Origin: Flavobacterium anhuiense
Lineage (GTDB): Bacteria; Bacteroidota; Bacteroidia; Flavobacteriales; Flavobacteriaceae
DNA: 64,000 nucleotides
NCBI RefSeq assembly: GCF_004151235.1
Contig: NZ_JUIV01000003.1
Location: 1-64,000, forward strand
Reading direction: 5' to 3'
The notes under the pieces are model-generated. The model made no database searches. It was given only the letters and a program-made list of their open reading frames with translations, and was not told the DNA's origin. The translations under genes and the position numbers were made by a program. Of the stretch, positions 8,188-15,486 are shown piece by piece (the stretch's first letter is position 1; the number at the start of each line of letters is the position of its first letter).

Positions 8188-9534
8188 ATGACACACAAAA
8201 TTTTAATTATAGACGACGAAGAAAAACTGAGAAGTCTTCTGGCAAGAATTATAAAATCGGAAGGATTTGAAGTTTTTGAAGCCAAAGATCTAAAATCGGG
8301 TTTAAAAAAACTGGAACAAACCGAAATTGATGTTGTTTTGTGTGATGTCAAACTTCCTGACGGAAACGGGGTCGATTTTCTTCAAAGCATAAAAAACCGT
8401 TTTCCCATAACAGAAGTGATTCTGCTGACTGCTTTTGGAAATATTCCTGATGGTGTTCAGGCGATGAAAAACGGCGCTTTTGATTATATTGTAAAAGGTG
8501 ACGATAACGATAAAATTATTCCTCTTCTTTATAAAGCGGTAGAAAAAGTACAATTGCAGAAAAAAGTACAACAGTTAGAAAAACGAATTAACGATAAATA
8601 TTCTTTTTCGACTATCATTGGAAAGTCAAAAGGAATCGAACAGGTTATTGATCTTGCCCAAAAAGTAGCCAAAACCGATTCGACTGTTTTACTTATGGGT
8701 GAAACTGGAACGGGAAAAGAAGTTTTTGCGCAAGCGATTCATGAAAACAGCAATCGTGCAGGAAAATCTTTTGTGGCGCTGAACTGTAGCACTTTCACAA
8801 AAGAAATTTTAGAAAGCGAGCTTTTCGGTCATAAACAAGGTGCTTTTACTGGAGCTGTAAAAGATAAAAAAGGTTTTATTGAAGAAGCAAACGGTGGAAC
8901 TTTATTCTTAGATGAAATTGGTGAAATGCCAATTGATCTTCAAGCAAAATTATTGCGTGTTTTAGAAACTTCTGAATATATTCCCGTTGGAGACACGACT
9001 CCAAAAAAATCAAATTTTAGGTTAATTGCCGCTACAAACCGTGATTTAAAGATAGAAAGCGACGAACATCGTTTTCGCTCTGATTTGTATTTCCGTTTGA
9101 ATATCTTCGAAATCAAATTGCCTTCGTTACGAGAAAGAATTAAAGATATTCCGTTATTAGCCAATTATTACGTGAAGCAATTTTCAGAAAAAACGAATAA
9201 AAAAGCGCTACAAATTGCGGATGACTTTTTACAGAAATTAGAGAATTATTCCTGGCCAGGAAATATCCGTGAACTGAAAAACGTCATCGAAAGATCGGTT
9301 ATTTTGAGCAATGGAGATATTTTAACTTCAGATGTTCTTCCTTACGAAATGCAACATCAAGCCGAAAATAATTCGAAACCAATGTCGGCTTTCTCGATGC
9401 AGAGTGTTGAAAAATTGCATATTCAAAAGGTTTTAAATTATACGAAAGGAAATAAAGCGGAAACGGCAAGATTACTAGAAATTGGAATTGCCACTTTGTA
9501 TAGAAAATTGGAAGAGTACAATATACAGTCGTAG
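8188..9534 (+). CDS. Sigma-54-dependent NtrC-family response regulator of the Kdp locus
   Basis: A 448-aa regulator. The receiver domain (1-125) has acidic pocket Asp9/Asp10, phospho-acceptor Asp53, Thr81 and Lys103. The AAA+ domain (about 140-370) has Walker A GETGTGKE (171-178), the sigma-54 contact motif GAFTGA (218-223) and Walker B LFLDEIGE (239-246). The C-terminal Fis-type HTH ends NKAETARLLEIGIATLYRKL. It sits ahead of kdpFABC, where proteobacterial loci carry the OmpR-type KdpE, so it probably takes KdpE's role; the likely partner kinase is the protein at 18157-19884. Sigma-54 control of Kdp is an inference: no convincing GG/GC promoter was found nearby. Confidence 0.85.
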   Translation: MTHKILIIDDEEKLRSLLARIIKSEGFEVFEAKDLKSGLKKLEQTEIDVVLCDVKLPDGNGVDFLQSIKNRFPITEVILLTAFGNIPDGVQAMKNGAFDYIVKGDDNDKIIPLLYKAVEKVQLQKKVQQLEKRINDKYSFSTIIGKSKGIEQVIDLAQKVAKTDSTVLLMGETGTGKEVFAQAIHENSNRAGKSFVALNCSTFTKEILESELFGHKQGAFTGAVKDKKGFIEEANGGTLFLDEIGEMPIDLQAKLLRVLETSEYIPVGDTTPKKSNFRLIAATNRDLKIESDEHRFRSDLYFRLNIFEIKLPSLRERIKDIPLLANYYVKQFSEKTNKKALQIADDFLQKLENYSWPGNIRELKNVIERSVILSNGDILTSDVLPYEMQHQAENNSKPMSAFSMQSVEKLHIQKVLNYTKGNKAETARLLEIGIATLYRKLEEYNIQS

Positions 9535-9537
9535 TCC

Positions 9538-9634
9538 GGCAAGGTTTTCAAAAACCTTGTAGGTTTAGATTTTTAAAAATTTACATATTTAACGTTTTAA
9601 TAGAATACCTACAAGGTTTTTGAAAACCTTGCAG
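9538..9634. repeat. Paired AGGTTTT palindromes directly behind the regulator stop codon
   Basis: The copies at 9538-9564 and 9607-9634 are near-perfect reverse complements of each other, and each is itself a palindrome (AAGGTTTT/AAAACCTT). They are separated by 42 AT-rich bases. The first begins 4 bases after the TAG stop. The pair can fold as two small hairpins or one long one. Confidence 0.8.
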
Positions 9635-9672
9635 AAAATATCGATTGTCAAGATATACCTTATCATTTCAAT

Positions 9673-9702
9673 AAAAGCTTATCAAAATGATAGGCTTTTT
9701 TT
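9673..9702 (+). terminator. Rho-independent terminator
   Basis: An 11-bp stem, AAAAGCTTATC / GATAGGCTTTT, with loop AAAAT and one T-G pair, followed by a run of T. It lies downstream of the response regulator and would separate it from the Kdp structural genes. Confidence 0.75.
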
Positions 9703-9819
9703 ATGCCTAATTTTTGGCACAAAACTACATTTCTTTTGTTTACAACACTTTAGACATCATTTGACTTTTTCGGAACATCTTTTGGCATAAAGAGGAAGAA
9801 CATTAAAAATTCATTCCAA

Positions 9820-10101
9820 ATGAAAAATCAAGTTACCTCAATCTACAAACAAGCAGAACGCTTTGCTGAGATTACTAAAAAAAATATTATCTGCGGTAAT
9901 ATCGTTCGTGCTAAAAAATGTTTAGCCCTTGCCGAACGGTTATTTATAAACGGAAGCATCGAAACTAAAAATGCCATTTCTAACGTGTATGTTTTTTCTG
10001 TTTCGTCTTTTATGGAAATGCGCCACTGCAATATCTCACACCTTTTCCCTCAAACGCTTAAAGCAGAATATATCAAACAAGTTAATGCTTCGGGAGTCTA
10101 A
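9820..10101 (+). CDS. Small protein of unknown function upstream of kdpF (possibly DUF7674-like)
   Basis: A 93-aa soluble, helix-rich protein without signal peptide or membrane segment. The middle resembles a helical repeat: IICGNIVRAKKCLALAERLF and following residues could form a TPR-like hairpin. I recall similar small proteins next to kdp genes in other flavobacteria under a DUF label, but this cannot be verified here. It is the first gene after the terminator at 9673-9702 and precedes the three micro-genes and kdpA, so it probably belongs to the Kdp transcript. A role in controlling or assembling the pump is a guess from position only. Confidence 0.6.
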   Translation: MKNQVTSIYKQAERFAEITKKNIICGNIVRAKKCLALAERLFINGSIETKNAISNVYVFSVSSFMEMRHCNISHLFPQTLKAEYIKQVNASGV

Positions 10102-10105
10102 AAAA

Positions 10106-10172
10106 TTTAATCGGTTAACTGTTTAATTGTTTAATCGAAAAATCTAAAGTCTACAATCTTAAATCTAAAAAA
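10106..10172. repeat. Low-complexity TTTAATNG/AATCTAAA tract
   Basis: The tract contains repeated words (GTTTAATTGTTTAATCG, then AATCTAAAGTCTACAATCTTAAATCTAAAA) between the 93-aa gene and the first micro-gene. Similar TTTAGATTT words occur at 63438-63480. No hairpin is clear. Confidence 0.4.
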
Positions 10173-10175
10173 ATC

Positions 10176-10259
10176 ATGGTCACAATCCTCCTTCTCGCTT
10201 TGGCAGTTTTACTGTTTGCGATTTGTTTTCTGTCAGTTGAATTCTTTGAAAAAATCTAA
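10176..10259 (+). CDS. 27-aa single-span membrane micro-protein upstream of kdpF
   Basis: ATG to TAA encodes 27 residues: a continuous hydrophobic stretch (VTILLLALAVLLFAICFL) followed by a short acidic and basic tail (SVEFFEKI). It has the size and shape of KdpF-type peptides but is a separate reading frame ending 3 bases before the kdpF ATG. It may be a second KdpF-like subunit or a small regulator of the pump. Support comes from its position in a run of tightly packed micro-ORFs and its transmembrane character; conservation could not be checked. Confidence 0.5.
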   Translation: MVTILLLALAVLLFAICFLSVEFFEKI

Positions 10260-10262
10260 ATC

Positions 10263-10340
10263 ATGACTGCACTATTTATTGTTTCAATCGCCGTTTTCGT
10301 GTATTTGATTTATGTATTAATCAAACCCGAAAAATTTTAA
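10263..10340 (+). CDS. kdpF: KdpF, small subunit of the K+-transporting ATPase
   Basis: A 25-aa peptide, MTALFIVSIAVFVYLIYVLI followed by KPEKF. The single transmembrane helix ending in Y-x-L-x-(K/R)-P-E-(K/R)-F is the hallmark of KdpF, which in other bacteria stabilises the KdpABC complex by lying against KdpA in the membrane. It lies between two other micro-genes and about 130 bases ahead of kdpA. Assignment rests on the end motif and context and is confident despite its short length. Confidence 0.85.
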   Translation: MTALFIVSIAVFVYLIYVLIKPEKF

Positions 10341-10342
10341 AA

Positions 10343-10438
10343 ATGAAAAAGTCGAATTATAAAAATAAAAAGACATCTCTACTGTATGCATGTGCTGTCT
10401 GGACATTAGCCTTTATCGTACTTATCCTGTTTTTATAA
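10343..10438 (+). CDS. 31-aa single-span membrane micro-protein between kdpF and kdpA
   Basis: It starts 2 bases after the kdpF stop codon and encodes 31 residues: a strongly basic head (MKKSNYKNKK) and one hydrophobic span (LLYACAVWTLAFIVLILFL). The positive-inside rule predicts a cytoplasmic N terminus. It ends 36 bases before kdpA. Tight spacing argues for co-translation with kdpF and kdpA. I do not recognise the family; it could be an extra pump subunit. Whether it is conserved is the key test. Confidence 0.5.
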   Translation: MKKSNYKNKKTSLLYACAVWTLAFIVLILFL

Positions 10439-10474
10439 AAATCTAAAAATTAAATAATTTCTAACAAATAAAAT

Positions 10475-12196
10475 ATGAACACAGAATTAATAGGTGTCAT
10501 AGGTATTTTTATCCTTACCATAATTTTAGCTATTCCGGTAGGGAAATATATTGCTAAAGTCTTCTTGGGAAACAAAACACTTCTTGACCCAATTTTCAAT
10601 CCAATTGAAAAACTTATTTTTAAAATCAGCGGTATCAATCCAGCTGAAGAAATGAACTGGAAGCAACATTTGAAAGCACTTTTAAGTATCAATATGCTTT
10701 GGTTTTTTCTCTGCTTCTTTGTTTTGCTTTTTCAGGGCTCTTTGCCTTTAAATCCAGATAATAATCCGTCAATGGCTTCCGATTTGGCTTTTAATACTGC
10801 CATTTCGTTTTTAGTGAATTGCGATTTGCAGCATTATTCAGGCGAAAGCGGCGTTTCTTACTTGTCGCAAATGGTCTTAATGTTTCTGCAATTCGTTTCG
10901 GCTGGTGTCGGAATCGCTGCTGCGGTAATGGTTTTTACCGCTATGCGCGAAAGAACCACAGATAAACTAGGGAATTTTTACAATAATTTAATTAAAAGCT
11001 GTACTCGTATTTTACTTCCGCTTTCTGTCATTGTAGCGGTTATTTTAACATTCAATGGAACTCCAATGACATTTGAAGGAAAAGATACTATTACCACATT
11101 ACAAGGTGATCAAGTTGAAGTTTCTCGTGGACCAGCTGCAGCATTCGTGGCGATCAAACATATCGGTACAAATGGAGGCGGATTTTTTGGAGCTAACTCA
11201 GCTCATCCGTTAGAAAACCCTAGTTATTTTACAAATGCTGTTGAGCTTTGGGCACAAATGATTGTTCCGTTTGCAATGATTTTTGCACTTGGTTTTTTCC
11301 TTAACAAAAGGAAATTCTCTTTCATCATTTTTGGTGTCATGACCGTTGGATTTTTGCTTCTGGTAATTCCAACAATCTCTAGTGAACTCAACGGAAATCC
11401 TGCTATTGCAAAAATGGGAATTGCACAGACAACTGGAGCAATGGAAGGAAAAGAAGTACGTTTTGGCCCTGCTATTTCAGGATTTTGGAGCATTGCTACA
11501 ACAGTGATTTCTACGGGTTCTGTAAATAGTATGCACGATAGCGCAATGCCAGTCTCTGGAGCTATGCAGTTATTGGCGATGATGGTCAATGCCTTTTACG
11601 GCGGATGTGGTGTAGGTTACCTCAACTTTTACATCTTCATTATTCTGGCGGTATTTATTTCTGGTTTAATGGTTGGCCGAACTCCTGAATTTTTAGGAAA
11701 GAAAATCGAAGCTCGAGAAGTAAAAATCGCTGCTTTTATTGCAATTCTTCATCCGTTATTGATTTTAGCTGGAACTGCTCTAGCTTCTTATTTTGCTGCG
11801 AACGATACTGCAATGGGATATTGGTTCAGCGGAAATGCCACAGGATGGTTAAACAATCCTGGAAATCATGGATTCTCTGAAATGTTATATGAATATACTT
11901 CGAGCGCTGCCAACAACGGTTCTGGTTTTGAAGGTTTGGGAGATAATAATCCGTTTTGGAATATCACAACTGGAATTGTTTTATTGTTAAGCCGTTTCAT
12001 TCCAATTATTGGGCCTCTTGCAATTGCAGGTTTATTAGCCAATAAAAAATATATTCCTGAAAGTGCGGGAACTTTAAAAACCGATACTTCAATTTTTGGA
12101 ATAATGATTTTTGCCGTAATCGCCATTATTGCTGCCTTGTCTTTCTTTCCAGCATTAGCTCTAGGTCCATTGGCGGAATTCTTTACTTTAAAATAA
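10475..12196 (+). CDS. kdpA: KdpA, potassium-binding channel subunit of the Kdp ATPase
   Basis: A 573-aa protein with about ten membrane spans, close to the normal 557-570 aa. The four selectivity-filter loops of this channel family are recognisable: QHYSGESGVSYLSQM, the GTNGGGFFGANSAHPLENP loop, FYGGCGVGYLNFY and SAANNGSGFEGL. The protein binds K+ from the periplasm and passes it to KdpB. The start ATG 10475 gives an N terminus that enters the first membrane helix directly. The 195-base gap to kdpB is unusually long for this operon and holds an inverted repeat (12226-12362). Confidence 0.97.
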   Translation: MNTELIGVIGIFILTIILAIPVGKYIAKVFLGNKTLLDPIFNPIEKLIFKISGINPAEEMNWKQHLKALLSINMLWFFLCFFVLLFQGSLPLNPDNNPSMASDLAFNTAISFLVNCDLQHYSGESGVSYLSQMVLMFLQFVSAGVGIAAAVMVFTAMRERTTDKLGNFYNNLIKSCTRILLPLSVIVAVILTFNGTPMTFEGKDTITTLQGDQVEVSRGPAAAFVAIKHIGTNGGGFFGANSAHPLENPSYFTNAVELWAQMIVPFAMIFALGFFLNKRKFSFIIFGVMTVGFLLLVIPTISSELNGNPAIAKMGIAQTTGAMEGKEVRFGPAISGFWSIATTVISTGSVNSMHDSAMPVSGAMQLLAMMVNAFYGGCGVGYLNFYIFIILAVFISGLMVGRTPEFLGKKIEAREVKIAAFIAILHPLLILAGTALASYFAANDTAMGYWFSGNATGWLNNPGNHGFSEMLYEYTSSAANNGSGFEGLGDNNPFWNITTGIVLLLSRFIPIIGPLAIAGLLANKKYIPESAGTLKTDTSIFGIMIFAVIAIIAALSFFPALALGPLAEFFTLK

Positions 12197-12225
12197 TAAC
12201 TCATTTTTCAATGCTGAAAATATTT

Positions 12226-12362
12226 TAAACACATAGAGACATAGTTTTTTCTTTACTAAAAAAAGAAAACCAAAAGAAACTAGTTTCTAACACATAGCTA
12301 TGTGTATTAATGCAAGTGAAACGTCTTTATCTCGAAGTAAAATCTATGTTTCTATGTGTTTA
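12226..12362. repeat. Inverted repeat with CACATAG arms and an inner perfect palindrome (kdpA-kdpB gap)
   Basis: Outer arms 12226-12244 and 12344-12362 match at 18 of 19 positions. Their core, ACATAGAGACATAG, is made of 8-base units. Inside, 12289-12304 contains the perfect 16-base palindrome ACACATAGCTATGTGT, carrying the same CACATAG word. The element fills most of the gap between two genes that must be expressed together. Confidence 0.75.
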
Positions 12363-12391
12363 GAAAAAAGTCAACCAAATAATATAAAAAA

Positions 12392-14449
12392 ATGACAACT
12401 AATAAATCCACATCATTATTTGAAAGCAAACAGGTAAAAGAAGCCTTATTGCAGTCTTTTGTGAAGCTGAATCCAAAAATGATGGTAAAAAATCCGGTAA
12501 TGTTTACCGTAGAAATCGGAACTGCGATTATGTTTGCCGTTTGCGTTTCGATCTTAATGGGCGCTAACGATCAGGGCAGTTTTGTTTACAATTTCATTGT
12601 TTTTTTAATTTTACTTGCAACGCTTTTGTTTGCCAATTTCGCCGAAGCGATTGCCGAAGCTCGAGGAAAAGCACAAGCTGACAGTTTAAGAAAAACCCGT
12701 GAAGAAACTCCGGCAAGACAAATTCTGCCTAACGGCGAAATTAAAAACGTGAGCTCTTCGGCATTAAAAAAAGACGATATTTTCATTTGCGAAGCGGGGG
12801 ATTTAATTGCCGCTGACGGAGAAATTATCGAAGGTTTGGCAACAATAGACGAAAGTGCCATCACGGGAGAAAGTGCTCCAGTAATTCGTGAAGCTGGCGG
12901 AGATAAATCTTCGGTAACTGGAGGGACAAAAGTATTATCTGATAAAATCAAAGTAAAAGTAACTTCTGAACCTGGCGAAAGCTTTTTAGATAAAATGATT
13001 GCTTTGGTTGAAGGTGCAAGCCGTCAGAAAACGCCAAACGAAATTGCTTTGACGATTTTACTAGCGGCTTTTACCTTAATCTTCGTGATTGTTTGTGTTA
13101 CGCTAAAACCGTTTGCCGATTATGCCAACGCTCCTATTACAATCGCTGCTTTTATTGCTTTGTTTGTGTGTTTAATTCCAACAACAATTGGAGGTTTACT
13201 TTCTGCGATTGGTATTGCCGGAATGGACAGAGCTTTACGTGCCAACGTAATTACAAAATCTGGTAAAGCTGTTGAAACTGCTGGCGATATTGATGTTTTG
13301 CTTTTGGATAAAACCGGAACAATCACAATTGGAAACAGAAAAGCAACCAATTTTTACCCAACAAAAGGAATTTCTTTTGATGATTTCGTTAAATCAGCAG
13401 TTTTGAGTTCGCTTGCCGATGATACACCTGAAGGAAAAAGTATTCTCGAGTTAAGTGAAATGATTGATGTGAAAAGTGAAACGAAAGCCTCGTTTTTACA
13501 AACTACTTCTGACATCGCGCACACTATCAAGTTTACTGCCGAAACCAGAACTTCTGGAGTAGTATTAAAAGACGGAACTAATATTAGAAAAGGTGCACAA
13601 GATGCTGCAAGGAATATTGCTCAACAAGCTGGAAATTCTTTTCCAGAAGATACAGCACAACAAGTAATTTCAATTTCGTCTAATGGAGGAACGCCTTTAG
13701 TAGTAATCAAAAACAACGAAATTCAAGGTGTAATCGAATTACAGGATATTATCAAAACCGGAATGAAAGAACGTTTTGAACGCTTACGCCGAATGGGAAT
13801 CAAAACGGTTATGGTTACGGGTGATAATCCGCTTACAGCTAAGTTTATTGCTGAAAAGGCTGGTGTTGATGATTTTATCGCTGAAGCAAAACCTGAGGAT
13901 AAAATGAACTATATCCGAAAAGAACAAGCTGAAGGAAGATTGGTTGCGATGATGGGAGACGGAACAAACGACGCTCCTGCCCTTGCGCAAGCAAATGTTG
14001 GAGTTGCCATGAACAGCGGAACTCAAGCTGCAAAAGAAGCTGGAAATATGGTCGATCTTGACAATGACCCAACCAAGTTAATTGAGATTGTTGAAATTGG
14101 AAAACAGCTTTTAATGACTAGAGGAACTTTGACTACTTTCTCAATAGCCAATGACGTTGCAAAATATTTTGCCATTGTTCCTGCGCTGTTTATTACTGCG
14201 ATTCCTGCGCTTCAAGGTTTAAATATTATGCATCTCCACAGTCCAGAAAGTGCTATTTTATCGGCTGTGATTTTCAATGCGATTATCATTCCGATTTTGA
14301 TTCCGCTTGCATTGAAAGGTGTTGAATACCGTCCGATTGGGGCAAGTGCCATTTTAAAACGCAATCTTTTGATTTATGGTTTAGGCGGATTGATTGTTCC
14401 GTTTATCGGTATAAAAATAATTGATTTAGTTGTTGCGCTATTTATGTAA
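12392..14449 (+). CDS. kdpB: KdpB, P-type ATPase subunit of the Kdp pump
   Basis: A 685-aa P-type ATPase of the Kdp class. The phosphorylated Asp is Asp306 in DKTGT (306-310). The actuator motif TGES is at 158-161; its Ser161 corresponds to the regulatory serine phosphorylated in the E. coli pump. Later signatures are [10 protein letters not shown] and [13 protein letters not shown]. The protein hydrolyses ATP and drives K+ import through KdpA. Length is normal and no motif is damaged. A 95-base gap with an octamer-repeat hairpin separates it from kdpC. Confidence 0.97.
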   Translation: MTTNKSTSLFESKQVKEALLQSFVKLNPKMMVKNPVMFTVEIGTAIMFAVCVSILMGANDQGSFVYNFIVFLILLATLLFANFAEAIAEARGKAQADSLRKTREETPARQILPNGEIKNVSSSALKKDDIFICEAGDLIAADGEIIEGLATIDESAITGESAPVIREAGGDKSSVTGGTKVLSDKIKVKVTSEPGESFLDKMIALVEGASRQKTPNEIALTILLAAFTLIFVIVCVTLKPFADYANAPITIAAFIALFVCLIPTTIGGLLSAIGIAGMDRALRANVITKSGKAVETAGDIDVLLLDKTGTITIGNRKATNFYPTKGISFDDFVKSAVLSSLADDTPEGKSILELSEMIDVKSETKASFLQTTSDIAHTIKFTAETRTSGVVLKDGTNIRKGAQDAARNIAQQAGNSFPEDTAQQVISISSNGGTPLVVIKNNEIQGVIELQDIIKTGMKERFERLRRMGIKTVMVTGDNPLTAKFIAEKAGVDDFIAEAKPEDKMNYIRKEQAEGRLVAMMGDGTNDAPALAQANVGVAMNSGTQAAKEAGNMVDLDNDPTKLIEIVEIGKQLLMTRGTLTTFSIANDVAKYFAIVPALFITAIPALQGLNIMHLHSPESAILSAVIFNAIIIPILIPLALKGVEYRPIGASAILKRNLLIYGLGGLIVPFIGIKIIDLVVALFM

Positions 14450-14455
14450 ATAGAA

Positions 14456-14532
14456 GTTACTAAGACACTAAGCTACTAAGATTCTAAGTTTTTTTTCTTA
14501 GCAGCTTAGAAACTTAGCAACTCAGAATCTTA
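14456..14532. repeat. Octamer-repeat hairpin, CTAAGNNN / CTTAGNNN (kdpB-kdpC gap)
   Basis: The left arm is an exact 8-base register: CTAAGACA, CTAAGCTA, CTAAGATT, CTAAG (14460-14488). After a T run, the right arm repeats in the same register: CTTAGCAG, CTTAGAAA, CTTAGCAA, CTCAGAAT, CTTA (14497-14532). The arms pair through the CTAAG/CTTAG words only; the NNN positions are not complementary. A T8 run follows the left arm. Confidence 0.8.
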
Positions 14533-14544
14533 AAAATAAAAAAA

Positions 14545-15096
14545 ATGAAAACTATATTTTCACTCATAAAACTTACTGCCGTTACTTTAATCTTATTTGC
14601 AGTTATTTATCCTCTTGCGATTTACGGAATCGCACAAATTGCTCCAAACCAAGGAAAAGGAGAAACTATTTCGGTTAACGGAAAAGTTGTTGGCTATCAA
14701 AAAATTGGACAAAAGTTCGATAAATCTAATTATTTCTGGGGAAGACCTTCGGCTGTAGATTACAACGCTGCAGGAAGTGCTGGAAGCAACAAAGGGCCAA
14801 GCAATGCTGAATATTTGGCTTTGGTTCAAAAAAGAATTGATACGCTTTTATTGGTTCATCCTTATTTGAAAAAATCTGATATTCCAGCTGATATGGTTAC
14901 GGCCTCAGGAAGTGGTTTAGATCCGAATGTTTCTCCGCAAGGCGCTTTGATTCAGGTGAAACGTATTGCTAAAGAAAGAAATTTGGCTGAAGCAAAAGTA
15001 AAAGCTTTGGTAGAATCTAAAATTAACTCGGCTGTTGTTGGTCCTGAAACTGTGAATGTTTTGGAATTGAATGTGGCGCTGGATCAGCTTCGCTAA
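14545..15096 (+). CDS. kdpC: KdpC, accessory subunit of the Kdp pump
   Basis: A 183-aa protein with an N-terminal membrane anchor (about residues 8-32) and an external domain. Family-typical segments are YFWGRPSAVDYNAAGSAGSN and SGSGLDPNVSP, the second near residue 120. KdpC is required for assembly and potassium affinity of KdpFABC. Length is close to the usual 190 aa. Its TAA stop codon lies inside the first CTAAAGCT unit of the following octamer repeat, so repeat and coding end are fused. Confidence 0.96.
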   Translation: MKTIFSLIKLTAVTLILFAVIYPLAIYGIAQIAPNQGKGETISVNGKVVGYQKIGQKFDKSNYFWGRPSAVDYNAAGSAGSNKGPSNAEYLALVQKRIDTLLLVHPYLKKSDIPADMVTASGSGLDPNVSPQGALIQVKRIAKERNLAEAKVKALVESKINSAVVGPETVNVLELNVALDQLR

Positions 15097-15137
15097 AGCT
15101 CTAAGTTGCTAAGGTTCTAAGATACTGAGATTCTAAG
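15092..15137 (+). repeat. CTAAG octamer run starting in the kdpC stop codon
   Basis: Six units in an 8-base register begin near 15093: CTAAAGCT, CTAAGTTG, CTAAGGTT, CTAAGATA, CTGAGATT, CTAAG, then T8. The first unit contains the kdpC stop TAA. It is the same type as the left arm at 14460-14488 but lacks a CTTAG right arm. Confidence 0.75.
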
Positions 15138-15145
15138 TTTTTTTT

Positions 15146-15172
15146 CCTAACAGGTTTCCGAAACCTGTTAGG
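15146..15172. repeat. AGGTTT palindrome
   Basis: Perfect 12-bp arms, CCTAACAGGTTT and AAACCTGTTAGG, around CCG. It directly follows the T8 run of the octamer repeat, and together these could terminate transcription behind kdpC. Confidence 0.75.
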
Positions 15173-15211
15173 TATGAATCGGCATCAACTATTATCGTAA
15201 AGTAATCGTGT

Positions 15212-15321
15212 AGTTTGTCATCCCGAGGAACGAGGGATCTCTGCAAGTAGCTCAACAAAGATTGGCGAATTTCTATACGGAGTTTCTTGTGGAGATTTCT
15301 CCTCCGTCGAAATGACAAACT
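15212..15321. repeat. Long inverted repeat with AGTTTGTCAT ends
   Basis: Arms 15212-15241 and 15292-15321 match at 23 of 30 positions; the outer ten bases AGTTTGTCAT/ATGACAAACT are perfect, and several mismatches would be G-U pairs in RNA. The loop is 50 bases. I remember similar GTCATCCCGAGG...GATCTC words as widespread repeats in Bacteroidota, which cannot be checked here. Confidence 0.75.
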
Positions 15322-15368
15322 AGATGGAAAAAAACGAAAACGAAAACGCCTTTTTACCCCAAATGTCC

Positions 15369-15457
15369 TAGCCCCGATAGTAGTGGAAATCCTTTTGCTT
15401 TTTTCTTTAAAAAGCAAAAGATTGAAACGGATAGCGGGATTAGCTCCTAAAAAAATC
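15369..15457 (+). repeat. Complete TAGCCCCGAT...AGCGGGATTAGCTCC element
   Basis: It begins with TAGCCCCGATAGTAGTGGAAAT, has a central perfect 12-bp hairpin (15392-15403 with 15409-15420) and ends with GATTGAAACGGATAGCGGGATTAGCTCC plus an A run. The 3' part is shared with 1-48. Conserved flanks around a hairpin of simple sequence suggest a structured RNA or mobile miniature element. It fills the last part of the 390-base gap ahead of the porin gene. Confidence 0.7.
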
Positions 15458-15486
15458 TACTAAATAAATAATTGAATACCCAAAAA

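Noticed and set aside
9714-9730. Sigma-54 promoter upstream of the 93-aa Kdp gene (TTGGCAC...)
   Set aside because: The -24 half fits, but the -12 position reads TACA instead of TTGC, and the distance to the gene is about 90 bases. Not strong enough to list.
11224-11589. 121-codon minus-strand frame inside kdpA
   Set aside because: Mirror of conserved kdpA coding sequence, no independent start signal or homology.
14460-14532. Possible CRISPR-like array of short units
   Set aside because: The period is 8 bases with 3-base variable parts, far too short for repeats and spacers, and no cas genes are present.
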